Both the position numbers and the translations under genes were made by a program. Below the pieces are notes generated by a model. It searched no databases and was not told the origin of the DNA. It was given only the letters and a program-made list of their open reading frames with translations. A DNA stretch of 64,000 nucleotides from assembly GCF_023935105.1 (NCBI RefSeq), contig NZ_CP096040.1:3100001-3164000 (forward strand), given 5' to 3'. Positions 44,460 to 53,318 of the stretch are shown one piece after another (position 1 is the first letter of the stretch; every line of letters starts with the position of its first letter). Source of the stretch: Caulobacter segnis (GTDB lineage: Bacteria; Pseudomonadota; Alphaproteobacteria; Caulobacterales; Caulobacteraceae).

Positions 44460-46970
44460 TTACAAACCCGCGCTCGGCGCGCAGAACCAGCAGTCTTCCC
44501 CGCCGATCGGCATGCCGGGCGGCAGGGTCTCGACCGCGCCGGAACGGGGCGCGGCGAGAGCTTGTTTGGCGGTGGCGTCCTCGCCGAGCAAGGCGCGCGA
44601 CAGCGCCGCGGCCTGATCACCCTCGGCCCCGCCGCCCTGGTAGGCGGCCAGCGTCTTGCCGAAGGTTCGCAGCGCCGCGTCGATCTGGGCGGCGGCCGTC
44701 GGCGACAGGGCCTTGTCGCCCTGGGCCTCGACCAGATCGCCGACCACCCGCGCGCGAATACGGCGACGCAGGTCGCCCAGCCGTCCCTCCGCGCCGCTGG
44801 GCGCCACGCCAGCCAGCAGTCGCTCGGTCAACTCGCCAACACCCAGCTGCGCCGGATCGCGGCGGTTCTGCTCGACCACCCGGTTCAGCCGCTGCGGATT
44901 GAGCAGCAACGACACGGTCTGGTCGGCGGCCATCTCGGCGGCCGTCGGCAGGTCGAAGACCGAGGGCCCCGAGGTCGGGAAGATCTCGATCTCGTAGGCC
45001 TTGTCGCGCACGCCCGACTGGCCCGACGACAACAGGTTCAACAGGGGATCGGGCAGGTCCAGCGTCGCCGGATCGGTGGTCCGCAGCAGGGCGTCCAGCG
45101 CCTTGCGCTGGGCGGCCGCCGACGGGATCGACGCGGCCTCATGGCCGTCGCCGCGCACGGCGTAGGCGTAGTCGACGCCGCCGATCAGTTTCACAGCGGC
45201 TTCGACCTGGTAGCGGTGGAACAGGTAGATCGGCGCCAATACACGCTTGAGATCCGCCGCCGGGGCGCCCTTGGGCAGGTTGGCCAGGCCGAACTTGCTC
45301 AGCGCGATCTTGCGCACGGCCAGCACATGATCCAGCTCGGCGACCGCGTCGGGGCCGTTGTCCCAGAGCGCGCCGTAGGGCTGACCGGACGCCGCCCCGC
45401 GCGAGTCCGCGTCGGTGACGAAGCGCAGCCCCTTGGCTTGCGCGTCCCGCGCCAGGCGATCCAGGCGCGCGGGCTCATCCGAGCCGGGCGCGCCTTGCGA
45501 GTACAGCCAGTTGATCGCGAAGCGGTCCCAGGCCCCAACGCCCTTGGCGTAGGCGTCGGAGAGGTCCAGGCGATCGCCCTCGATCTTCACCAGCGGCGCC
45601 GGGTAGTCCATCACCGAGGCTCGGCCGTAGGTGCTGCCCGCGAAGTTGTGCGCCAGGCCCAGGGTGTGGCCGATCTCGTGCACCGACAGCTGGCGGATGC
45701 GGGCCAGGGAAACGTTGAGCGGATCATCGGGACCGCCCTTCCCTGTCTTGTCGGCGCCCACCAGGCCCTCGAAGATCAACCGATCCTGGCGCACGCGCAG
45801 CGAGCCCAGCTGGACCACGCCGCGGACGATCTCGCCGGTGCGGGGATCGACCACCGTCGTCCCGGTCGACCAGCCGCGGGTCTGGCGGTGAATCCAGTTG
45901 ACGACATTGTAGCGCGCATCCATCGGGTCGACGCCCTCGGGCAGCGACTCCACGCGGAAGGCGTCGATATAGCCGGCCTCCTCGAAGGCCTTGGCCCACC
46001 AGCGGCCGCCTTCGATCAGGGCGGCGCGGATCGGCTCGGGCGCGCCGCGATCGACGTAGTAGACGATCGGCTTCTTGACCCGCGAGCGGGCGGCGGTCGG
46101 GTCGGTCTTCTCCAGCCGGAACCGGCGCGCCAGGCGCTGGACGATCGGCTGGTCCAGCGGCGTGGCGTAGTCGGCGAACAGAACCTGGGCCGAGGTGCCG
46201 GTGCGTGGATCCTGCGGCCGTGGGATGAAGCCCGGTCCCGGCAGGCGGATGAAGCTGTGGTGGACGCCGAAGGTCACCGCGCGCCCGTCCGGGACGATTC
46301 CGTTGACCTCGGGACCCGGGTCGTCGGCGGTGAAGGTCTGCCGCGTATCGAACTCGAGGTTGTCGGGGAAGACGCCAATGGCCGGCAGGTCGATGTAGCT
46401 GAGCGTCGGCGCCAACTTGTAAGCGCCCTGCTTGCCGCGCTTGAGGCCGCTGGCGATGTCGAAGGCGTCGCGCAGCAGGAACGAGGCGATGTCCACGGTG
46501 ACGCCGCCGTCCGGCGTGTCGGCGATGACGTCGCCGGACCAGACCACCGACGCGGGGAAACTGTCCTGAACGGTCCGGATTTCCTCGGGCGTCCCGCCAA
46601 CCGCGCGGAAGCCGTAGTTCTCGAACGCGATCAGCACCTTTTTGCCGACGCGCCGGAAGATCAGCACCTGGGTCTCGCCGGTCGCGGCCCGGTCCAGACC
46701 CACTGGCGTCGATCCCAGACCGCCGCTCAGGCTTGGCTGGTAGAGAAACCGTCCAGACACCCCGTCGGCGCCCGGCGCCGGCAGGGTGACGACGACGGCG
46801 CCCCTGGCCGCGTCGGTCTTCACCGGCAGCAGGCTCGAGGGCGAGGCGGCCGCCGGCGCGGGCGCGCCAGCGGCTTGAGCGAAGGTCGCCGGCGCGGCCG
46901 CGAGCACGAGCGCGGCCAGCGCGCTCGAAACCCGCCAGCGCGCCCGTTCAGCGCTGAACTCGTACTTCAC
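44460..46970 (-). CDS. exported zinc-dependent metalloprotease (DUF5117/DUF4953 type)
   Basis: An 836-residue protein with a signal peptide (SSALAALVLAAAPATFAQAA). The zinc site is extended HEIGHTLGLAHNFAGS, the metzincin pattern HExxHxxGxxHN. DUF5117-like segments occur earlier (AVTFGVHHSFIRLP). The start is GTG at 46970, placed after GGGGGCGG; upstream sequence lacks a plausible signal. It begins 16 bp after the receptor gene and precedes the amidohydrolase gene. The products would hydrolyse peptides in the periplasm. Confidence 0.9.
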   Translation of the reverse strand: MKYEFSAERARWRVSSALAALVLAAAPATFAQAAGAPAPAAASPSSLLPVKTDAARGAVVVTLPAPGADGVSGRFLYQPSLSGGLGSTPVGLDRAATGETQVLIFRRVGKKVLIAFENYGFRAVGGTPEEIRTVQDSFPASVVWSGDVIADTPDGGVTVDIASFLLRDAFDIASGLKRGKQGAYKLAPTLSYIDLPAIGVFPDNLEFDTRQTFTADDPGPEVNGIVPDGRAVTFGVHHSFIRLPGPGFIPRPQDPRTGTSAQVLFADYATPLDQPIVQRLARRFRLEKTDPTAARSRVKKPIVYYVDRGAPEPIRAALIEGGRWWAKAFEEAGYIDAFRVESLPEGVDPMDARYNVVNWIHRQTRGWSTGTTVVDPRTGEIVRGVVQLGSLRVRQDRLIFEGLVGADKTGKGGPDDPLNVSLARIRQLSVHEIGHTLGLAHNFAGSTYGRASVMDYPAPLVKIEGDRLDLSDAYAKGVGAWDRFAINWLYSQGAPGSDEPARLDRLARDAQAKGLRFVTDADSRGAASGQPYGALWDNGPDAVAELDHVLAVRKIALSKFGLANLPKGAPAADLKRVLAPIYLFHRYQVEAAVKLIGGVDYAYAVRGDGHEAASIPSAAAQRKALDALLRTTDPATLDLPDPLLNLLSSGQSGVRDKAYEIEIFPTSGPSVFDLPTAAEMAADQTVSLLLNPQRLNRVVEQNRRDPAQLGVGELTERLLAGVAPSGAEGRLGDLRRRIRARVVGDLVEAQGDKALSPTAAAQIDAALRTFGKTLAAYQGGGAEGDQAAALSRALLGEDATAKQALAAPRSGAVETLPPGMPIGGEDCWFCAPSAGL

Positions 46971-46986
46971 GATCCGCCCCCTGTTC

Positions 46987-49900
46987 CTAGAACGTCTTCT
47001 TGACCGAGACGTACCAGTAGCGGGCATAGGGCAGATAGACCGTCCCGTCATAGCCCGCCGAGCTGAGCGGCGGGTCCTTGTCGGTGATGTTCCGAACGCC
47101 CAGGCGCAGCTTGGTGTTGGCCGAGGCGAAGTCGTACTCGCCGTACAGGTTGGCGGTGATCTGCGAGTCCACCACCCACGGCGCGCCGGCCGAGTCGATC
47201 AGGGCGGTGTCGTTGTACTCGCCGATGTACTGGGTGAAGCCGCCGACGGTCAGCTGCTTGTAGCGCCAGGTCAGCGCGGCCGAGACCTTCCAGTCGGTCT
47301 TGCCGTTCTGCTGCAGCAGGTTTCCGCCGCCGGTGATCGTGGTGCCGGCGTTGATCTTGCCCGCGTTACGCGCCGCCAGCAGTTCGGAGATGCCCGGCGA
47401 GGGCGACTGGTAGTACTTGATCAGGTGCGCGGCGTTCACGTTCAGGTCGAAGTCGCCGAGCTTGTCCGTCGACAGACGATACATCAGGCCGAGGTCCAGG
47501 CCCTCGACGTCCTGCGGCTGCAGGTTGGTGTACTTGTCGTTGACGTACAGCACCTGGCCCGCGGCCGCGAGACCGGTGCCAGCGAAGGCTGCCTGATCGT
47601 CGGCCGTCGGCGCGGCGCGGATGACGTTCGGGTTGCTCGAGCCCGACTGGCGCAGCAGGTAGTCCAGGATCAGGGCGTTGCCCTCGCCGAACACCCCGAT
47701 CAGGCCCTTCTGCTTCACCTTCCAGTAGTCGACGGTGAAGGTCAGGCGACCGTACTCCGACGGGATGAACTTCGGCTCCAGGACCACGCCGTACGAGATG
47801 GTCTCGGACTCTTCGGGATTCAGGTCGGGGTTGCCCGCCCGGCGGGCCGTGGTCAGCAGCGAGCGCGAGCAGCCCGAGAACGCGGTGATGCGCTTCGCCC
47901 GCAGGTCGGCCTCGCAGAAGGCGTAGTCGGTCCGGGTGTTGGAGCGCGACACCACCGTGGCGTTGATCTGCTCCAGGTTCGGGGCGCGGAAGCCCTTGGC
48001 CCACGAGCCGCGGATGCGGAAGCCGTCGACCAGGTCCCAGGCGCCGGCCACCTTGGGCTTGGCCGTGTTGCCGAAGTCGCTGTAGTGCTCGTAGCGGCCA
48101 GCCAGTTGCAGATCCAGGCGATGGACCAGCGGGATCGACATCTCGGGCGAGACCAGCGGAACGGCGAACTCGATATAGGTCGAGGCGACCGAGCGGTGAC
48201 CCTTGGTGTCGGGGTTCATGCTGGAGTTGATCAGGTCGCTCAGCACCGCGCCGCTGATCGGATCGGTGAAGGTGATCGTGCCATCGATGCGCTTGTCGCG
48301 GTCGTCCAGCTGGGTCTCGCGACGCACTTCGACGCCCGACGCCACGCCGACGTCGCCGCCCGGCAGGCTGAAGAGGTCGGGCTTGGAGACCTTGAAGTCC
48401 CACGAGGCCAGGCTGCTCTTGGTGCGGCGCTTGATCTTGACGCGGATGGCGTCGATCGCCGCTTCGCTGTTGCGCGTGGTGTCCGCGCCGCTGGGGTTGT
48501 TGATGTCCGAGCCGTTGAAGACGTTGTAGGCGTCGGGCGTCGACAGGGCCAACTGGGCATAGAGCTTGGTGTTGGAGATGTTGTCGCTGATGTCGTCGGC
48601 GGTGGCCTCCGAATAGACCAGGGCCGATTCCCAGTCGAAGCCGAACTTCCGGCCCCGAACGCCGCCCAGCACGCGGTACTGGTCGTTGGTGACGTCGACG
48701 TGGGTCAGGCCCAGGTCGGCGAAGGTATAGCCACGCAGGGTCAGCGACAGGCCGCTGGCCGGGACGTTCAGGTTGGGCAGACGGTTGGGATTGGTCGCGC
48801 CGTTGGCGAAGGTCACCGGACCGAAGGGGTTCCAGTAGTTGCTGGCCGGGATGCTGATCACGCCCGACGACAGCGTGGCGATCGGCGCCTGCAGGGCGCT
48901 GGTCTTGGCGTGATACAGGCCCAGTTCGCCGAAGACGGTAAGGTCGTCGGAGATGTCGTAGTGGCCGGTCAGGAAGACGTTGGTGCGCTTCAGCTCCGGG
49001 ATCACCGTTGTTCCGAGGGCGGCCGAATTGAAGCGAAGGTCACGGTCGGCGGCCGAGGTGGCGAGCGCGCCGTCGTCGATGCACATGCCGCCGCTGATGT
49101 TCAGCTGACAGCCGGCGAACGTCGAAGGCTGGATATGGAAATAGCCAGCGCTGCTGGTCAGGGCCGTCGTCCCCTGACGCACCGTGCCGAAGCTCTGGGG
49201 CGTCTGGACGTAGGCCCACGGCGTCGTGGTGCTGCGGCCGTCCAGGCTGGCGGCGCTGTCGAAGCGGGTGCCGGCGAACAGCGGACGGCGATCCAGCGAG
49301 GCGGTGTAGTCCTGGTCGGTCGAGCGCATGCTGGTGCGCTGGTCGTAGGAGACGAAGACGCTGACGTTGCCGCGACCGTCGGCGAAGTTCTTCCCGCCGA
49401 AGGCGTTGAAATTGTACTCCTTCAGGTTCGTGCCCTCGGCGAAGCCATACTGGGCCGAGGTGGTCAGGCCCTCGACATCGTCGCGCAACACGGTGTTGAC
49501 CACGCCGGCCACCGCGTCGGCGCCGTAGATGGCCGCCGCGCCGTCGCGCAGCACCTCCAGGCGCTTGAGGCCCGACACCGGGATGGCGCTGGTGTTGTAG
49601 GTCAGCACCGGCACCAGGTTGTCATTGGCCTGGCTGGTCGGGTGGGTCACCACGCGGCGGCCGTTCAGCAGGACCAGGGTATTGCCGATGCCCAGGTTGC
49701 GCAGGTTCACCGAGCCGACGTCGCCCCGGGCGCTGTTGCTGGTGCCCGGCAGGTACTGGGCGTTGAAGTTCACGTCGCCCATCTGCGGGATCGACCGGAA
49801 GAGCTCGTCGCCGGACACGGCGCCAGACGCCCCGATCTGATCCTCGCCGACCACCGTCACCGGCAGCGCCGCGTTGACCTTCGCGCCCTTGATCTGAGAA

Positions 49901-50037
49901 CCGACGACCACGACGGCCTCGATCTCGGTGGGTTCAGCGCCGGCCGGCGGCGTGGTCTGGGCCCAGGCGTGGGCGGCGAAGCTCGCGGCGCACAACGCCG
50001 TGGTCGCAAGCACGAGTTTGCGGTGATTGATGATCAT
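46987..50037 (-). CDS. TonB-dependent outer-membrane receptor, peptide-scavenging operon
   Basis: A 1016-residue receptor. Signal peptide LVLATTALCAASFAAHAWAQ; TonB-box-like EIEAVVVVGSQIKG; plug with LRNLGIGNTLVLLNGRRVV and RLEVLRDGAAAIYGADAVAG. A large barrel ends YARYWYVSVKKTF, with terminal Phe. The ATG at 50037 is preceded by GGAGGGG. It leads an operon with a zinc protease and an amidohydrolase, so peptide or peptide-conjugate uptake is likely (inference). Confidence 0.94.
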   Translation of the reverse strand: MIINHRKLVLATTALCAASFAAHAWAQTTPPAGAEPTEIEAVVVVGSQIKGAKVNAALPVTVVGEDQIGASGAVSGDELFRSIPQMGDVNFNAQYLPGTSNSARGDVGSVNLRNLGIGNTLVLLNGRRVVTHPTSQANDNLVPVLTYNTSAIPVSGLKRLEVLRDGAAAIYGADAVAGVVNTVLRDDVEGLTTSAQYGFAEGTNLKEYNFNAFGGKNFADGRGNVSVFVSYDQRTSMRSTDQDYTASLDRRPLFAGTRFDSAASLDGRSTTTPWAYVQTPQSFGTVRQGTTALTSSAGYFHIQPSTFAGCQLNISGGMCIDDGALATSAADRDLRFNSAALGTTVIPELKRTNVFLTGHYDISDDLTVFGELGLYHAKTSALQAPIATLSSGVISIPASNYWNPFGPVTFANGATNPNRLPNLNVPASGLSLTLRGYTFADLGLTHVDVTNDQYRVLGGVRGRKFGFDWESALVYSEATADDISDNISNTKLYAQLALSTPDAYNVFNGSDINNPSGADTTRNSEAAIDAIRVKIKRRTKSSLASWDFKVSKPDLFSLPGGDVGVASGVEVRRETQLDDRDKRIDGTITFTDPISGAVLSDLINSSMNPDTKGHRSVASTYIEFAVPLVSPEMSIPLVHRLDLQLAGRYEHYSDFGNTAKPKVAGAWDLVDGFRIRGSWAKGFRAPNLEQINATVVSRSNTRTDYAFCEADLRAKRITAFSGCSRSLLTTARRAGNPDLNPEESETISYGVVLEPKFIPSEYGRLTFTVDYWKVKQKGLIGVFGEGNALILDYLLRQSGSSNPNVIRAAPTADDQAAFAGTGLAAAGQVLYVNDKYTNLQPQDVEGLDLGLMYRLSTDKLGDFDLNVNAAHLIKYYQSPSPGISELLAARNAGKINAGTTITGGGNLLQQNGKTDWKVSAALTWRYKQLTVGGFTQYIGEYNDTALIDSAGAPWVVDSQITANLYGEYDFASANTKLRLGVRNITDKDPPLSSAGYDGTVYLPYARYWYVSVKKTF

Positions 50038-50441
50038 GGAAGCCCCTCCAATAACGCGATGCGCGGGCCACCCCCGCCCTGCTCCAGACGAAGCAAGGCA
50101 TGGCCCGCGCCACACTCCGAACACAAATGGATCGGACGGATGTTAATCCCATCAAACTGGTTGGAATTAAAAGGAGAGTTTTTCTGACAAACGCCGCAGC
50201 GATTGTCACAGAAACAACCTCTAGAGAATGGCTTTGCTCAAGAGAAAGGCAAAGATCTTCCCATGTATAAAGGGATTGACGAGGCCAGAAAATGCGCTCT
50301 CGCGCGAGCCATCAACCCTGAAACTCATCTCAACTCAACAACAACCCTGCAGGGCGACGGGTCGGGATTACAGCGTTCTTCGAATGCGCCACAATCCCGC
50401 CCCCTTTAACGCCCGACCGATCGATCTTGCCGGCGACCCAA
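50038..50441. other. 404-bp intergenic region, locally AT-richer
   Basis: Upstream region of the receptor operon (minus strand) and 3' region of the yceI-like gene. Around 50140-50345 the sequence is visibly richer in A and T than its surroundings. It includes the hairpin 50364-50398: GGGATT/AATCCC, an ACA/GCCAC internal loop, then GCGTTC/GAATGC. The open frames within (for example 50203-50409 plus) have no recognisable protein. No clear promoter could be placed. Confidence 0.6.
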
Positions 50442-51053
50442 TTATTTTTTGATCTGGTCGAACTCGATATCGATCTGGATGTCGATGTCATTGCCGATCG
50501 CGCCGGCCAGGGTGGTGAAGCCGAAGTCGCGGCGGTCGAATCGGGTGGTGGCGGCGAAGCCCAGCTTGGCGCCGTCGCGTGACTTGCCCACGCCGCCGAA
50601 GGTGACGTCCAGCACCACCGGCTTGGTCACGCCCATGAAAGTCAGGTCGCCCGCCACCTTGCCCGAGGTCGGACCACTGAGGCTGACCGACTTGGAGACG
50701 AAGGTGATCGTCGGGAACTGGGCCGACTTGAAGAACTTGTCGCCCGCCAGTTCCTCGGCGAACCCGGCCACCGGCGTGACGATCGACTTGGGGTCGATGG
50801 TGACCGACAGGCTGGACTGCTCGGGTTTGGCGCCATCCCACTTCAGGGTCCCGTCCAGGCCGTCGAAGCGGAACACACTCTTGGAGACGCCGCCCTGGTG
50901 GTCGACGCGGGCGATCAGCGCCGCGTGCCGCTTGTCGAGCGCGTAGTCGCCGCTGGGCGCGGTCGCGGGATTCTTGTCCGGCGCCGCGACCGCGGCGGAC
51001 GCGGTGAGCAGCGCGAAGCTCGTCGACAGCGCGAGAATGAAAGCCCGAACCAT
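50442..51053 (-). CDS. YceI-family periplasmic lipid-binding protein
   Basis: A 203-residue lipocalin-like beta protein. The signal peptide (MVRAFILALSTSFALLTASA) ends near AVAAPD. The mature part matches YceI: GDYALDKRHAALIARVDHQG, FKSAQFPTITFVSKSVS, DLTFMGVTKPVVLDVTFGG. The family binds polyisoprenoids. ATG at 51053 follows AGGGATC. It may be transcribed with the upstream GH43 gene, 108 bp away. Confidence 0.92.
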   Translation of the reverse strand: MVRAFILALSTSFALLTASAAVAAPDKNPATAPSGDYALDKRHAALIARVDHQGGVSKSVFRFDGLDGTLKWDGAKPEQSSLSVTIDPKSIVTPVAGFAEELAGDKFFKSAQFPTITFVSKSVSLSGPTSGKVAGDLTFMGVTKPVVLDVTFGGVGKSRDGAKLGFAATTRFDRRDFGFTTLAGAIGNDIDIQIDIEFDQIKK

Positions 51054-51161
51054 TTGGATCCCTCCGAAGACTAGCACGCGCGCCAACCGCGGCCGCGCCG
51101 CCGCATATCGTCAGAATGTTCGCTCGGGCGATATACTCTTTTCTCGCAAGCCCCGCCCTCC

Positions 51162-52577
51162 TCAGGTCACCCGGAAGGTCGCCGCGCCCCGGCTGGCGGC
51201 CCGACCGACGATCAACGCCCCGTCGCGGTGGACGAGATGGCCGCCACCCACCGCCGCGAACGACACCGCCTTGGCGTTGGCCAGGCCCGGCATGCGGCGG
51301 AAGCCGGCGGCCCTGGGATCCCCGCCGGCGAGGACGATCCCGACCGCGCCGTTCGCGCCCACGCTCAGCACATGGCCGGGCTTGAGGATCGGCTCCAGGC
51401 TTATGGCGCCTCCACCCAGCGGGCTGGAAACCTGGCGAAACTGGGTGGTCGGCAGCGGACCAAAGCCGACCAGGGCTCGGTCCCCGTGATGGCGGAGGAA
51501 CGCCTCCGGACGATCCAGCGGCGAAAAGCGATCGGGGATGGCCCCCGCCCCGACCGGCACGCCGAAATCAGGCGTCCCGTCGGCCTTGTAGTAGAGGCGT
51601 TGCACACGGGTGTGGCGGTTGGGATCGAACAGCGGATCACCCTGGATCTTCTTGTAGTCGCGGCCATGGTAGACGAGGACGTCGCGCCCCTGCTCGTCCA
51701 CCGTGAACGCGTTGTGGCCGGGCCCCCAGACGCCGGTCTCCTCGGACGAGACGAAGACCGGTTCCGGCGATTTGCGCCAGGCGTCAGGCGACATCAGGTC
51801 GGCGCCCTCGTCCGCGCTCAGCAGGCCCAGGCAGTAACGGTCGTCGGTGGCGCTGGCCGAATAGCTGATGAAGACCCTGCCGTTGCGGACCAGGGGCGCG
51901 GGCCCTTCGGCGACCTTGAAACCCCGGATCTCCCAATCCAGCGTCGGCAGGGTCAGGCGCGCCGGCGGCGCGGCCAGGGTGGTTGGGCTCGCCAAGGGCG
52001 CCAGATAGAGATTGCTGTTGGTCTTTATGCCCGGCTCCTGCTGGGCCCACAGGGCGTAGCGCACGCGCCGGTGGCTGAAGATCGTGGAATCGAGGGTGAA
52101 GGTGTCCCAAGGCGTCTGGAACTGGCCGGCCATCTCCCAGCGACCGGTCAGGGCGTCCTTGTCGAGGCAGCGCAGGACATAGGTACGGATGTGGAACGGC
52201 TCGCCCGCGTCGCCAGCCGCGAAATACATGTGCCAGCGGCCGTCGATCTCGTGCAGCTCGGGCGCCCAGATATAGCCGCCCAGCTTGCCGGTTTTGGGTC
52301 GCCGCCAGATCACCGCCTCGGCGGCGGTGGAGAGCTCGGCCAGCGTGGGCGCGCGGCGGATGGCCAGCCGGTCGTACTCGGGCACGGACGCGGTCATGTA
52401 GTACACGCCGTCGCGATGCTTGAAGATCTGGGCGTCGGCGCGCTGGCGCACCAGCGGGTTCGAGGCCGCCGCCGCGGCCCTCGCGGCGAGGGCGCGGCCG
52501 CCCACGGTCAGCGGCGCGGCGAGCGCGCCGACGCCGGCCAGCAGGGCTCTGCGCGACGGCGGAAGATCGAAGGTCAT
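51162..52577 (-). CDS. glycoside hydrolase family 43 protein with AbfB-like C-terminal domain
   Basis: A 471-residue enzyme for arabinose- or xylose-containing polysaccharide. A Tat-like leader (SRRALLAGVGALAAPLTVGG) suggests export. The five-bladed propeller shows the likely base Asp in RADAQIFKHRDGVYYMTASV, the modulating Asp in TLDSTIFSHRR and the acid Glu in FKVAEGPAPLVRNGRVFISY. The C-terminal ~140 residues (SLEPILKPGHVLSVGANGAV) resemble the AbfB arabinose-binding domain. It lies 117 bp downstream of a two-component system, which may control it. Confidence 0.87.
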   Translation of the reverse strand: MTFDLPPSRRALLAGVGALAAPLTVGGRALAARAAAAASNPLVRQRADAQIFKHRDGVYYMTASVPEYDRLAIRRAPTLAELSTAAEAVIWRRPKTGKLGGYIWAPELHEIDGRWHMYFAAGDAGEPFHIRTYVLRCLDKDALTGRWEMAGQFQTPWDTFTLDSTIFSHRRVRYALWAQQEPGIKTNSNLYLAPLASPTTLAAPPARLTLPTLDWEIRGFKVAEGPAPLVRNGRVFISYSASATDDRYCLGLLSADEGADLMSPDAWRKSPEPVFVSSEETGVWGPGHNAFTVDEQGRDVLVYHGRDYKKIQGDPLFDPNRHTRVQRLYYKADGTPDFGVPVGAGAIPDRFSPLDRPEAFLRHHGDRALVGFGPLPTTQFRQVSSPLGGGAISLEPILKPGHVLSVGANGAVGIVLAGGDPRAAGFRRMPGLANAKAVSFAAVGGGHLVHRDGALIVGRAASRGAATFRVT

Positions 52578-52694
52578 CTGCGGCTCCCCATGCGGCGCGA
52601 TTCAAGCCACACCGTCTCAACCGCCGCGCAGACTGCATCGACCGCGATCCCGGGAAAAGCATTTTGTCAGACAAATGAGCGGAAAGAACGCGAC

Positions 52695-53318
52695 CTACAG
52701 AAGGATGATGCCCCGGCGGTGGGCGACGGTGACCGCCTGGGTCCGGTCGGTGACATCCAACTTGGTGAAGATGCTGCGCATATGGCTCTTCACCGTGTCT
52801 TCCGACAGCGACAGCAGCCGCGCGATCTCCTTGTTGGCGCGGCCCATGGACACGCTCTTCAGGACGTCGATCTCGCGATCCGTCAGCGGCTCGCCGATCG
52901 CGTTGAGCGCGATGTCGTGAGCCACCTGCGGGTTCAGATAGCGGCGGCCGCCGTGGACCGCGCGGATCGTATCGATCAGCTCTCGGCGCAGGCTGCTCTT
53001 CAGCAGATAGCCGCTGGCCCCCGCCTTTAGGGCGCGCAACGCCCGGACATCGCCGGCATAGGTCGTCAGGACGATGATCCTGGCCTCGGGCGCGGCGGAC
53101 CGGATCTCGCCGATGGCGTCGACGCCGTCCATGCCCGGCATCTGCAGGTCCATCAGCACGACGTCGGGGGATAGGCGCGCGAAGGCCTCGACGGCCTCGG
53201 CGCCGTCCTTGGCCTCGCCGACGACGGTGATGTCGGCCTCGGCGTCCAGCACGGCGGCGACGCCTTCGCGCAGCAGCGGATGATCGTCGACGATCAGGAC
53301 CGAGATGCTGTCGCTCAC
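52695..53318 (-). CDS. LuxR/NarL-family response regulator
   Basis: A 207-residue regulator starting (GTG) MSDSISVLIVDDHPLLREGV. The phospho-acceptor Asp lies in SPDVVLMDLQMPGMDGVDAI. The C-terminal HTH is LuxR-type: LTDREIDVLKSVSMGRANKE, then DTVKSHMRSIFTKLDVTDRT. The start codon follows AGGAGGCG and overlaps the stop of the sensor-kinase gene (GTGA), so the pair is co-translated. Confidence 0.94.
   Translation of the reverse strand: MSDSISVLIVDDHPLLREGVAAVLDAEADITVVGEAKDGAEAVEAFARLSPDVVLMDLQMPGMDGVDAIGEIRSAAPEARIIVLTTYAGDVRALRALKAGASGYLLKSSLRRELIDTIRAVHGGRRYLNPQVAHDIALNAIGEPLTDREIDVLKSVSMGRANKEIARLLSLSEDTVKSHMRSIFTKLDVTDRTQAVTVAHRRGIILL

Noticed and set aside
44562..47003. Long plus-strand frame (813 codons) opposite the metalloprotease
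   Set aside because: Antisense shadow; the minus strand carries the HEIGHTLGLAHN zinc site.
47425..50187. Long plus-strand frame (920 codons) opposite the TonB receptor
   Set aside because: Antisense shadow of a well-supported receptor gene, with no recognisable domain.
50203..50409. Small plus-strand frame of 68 codons in the intergenic region
   Set aside because: No ribosome-binding site, no similarity to any family I know, and it spans the hairpin and AT-rich island.
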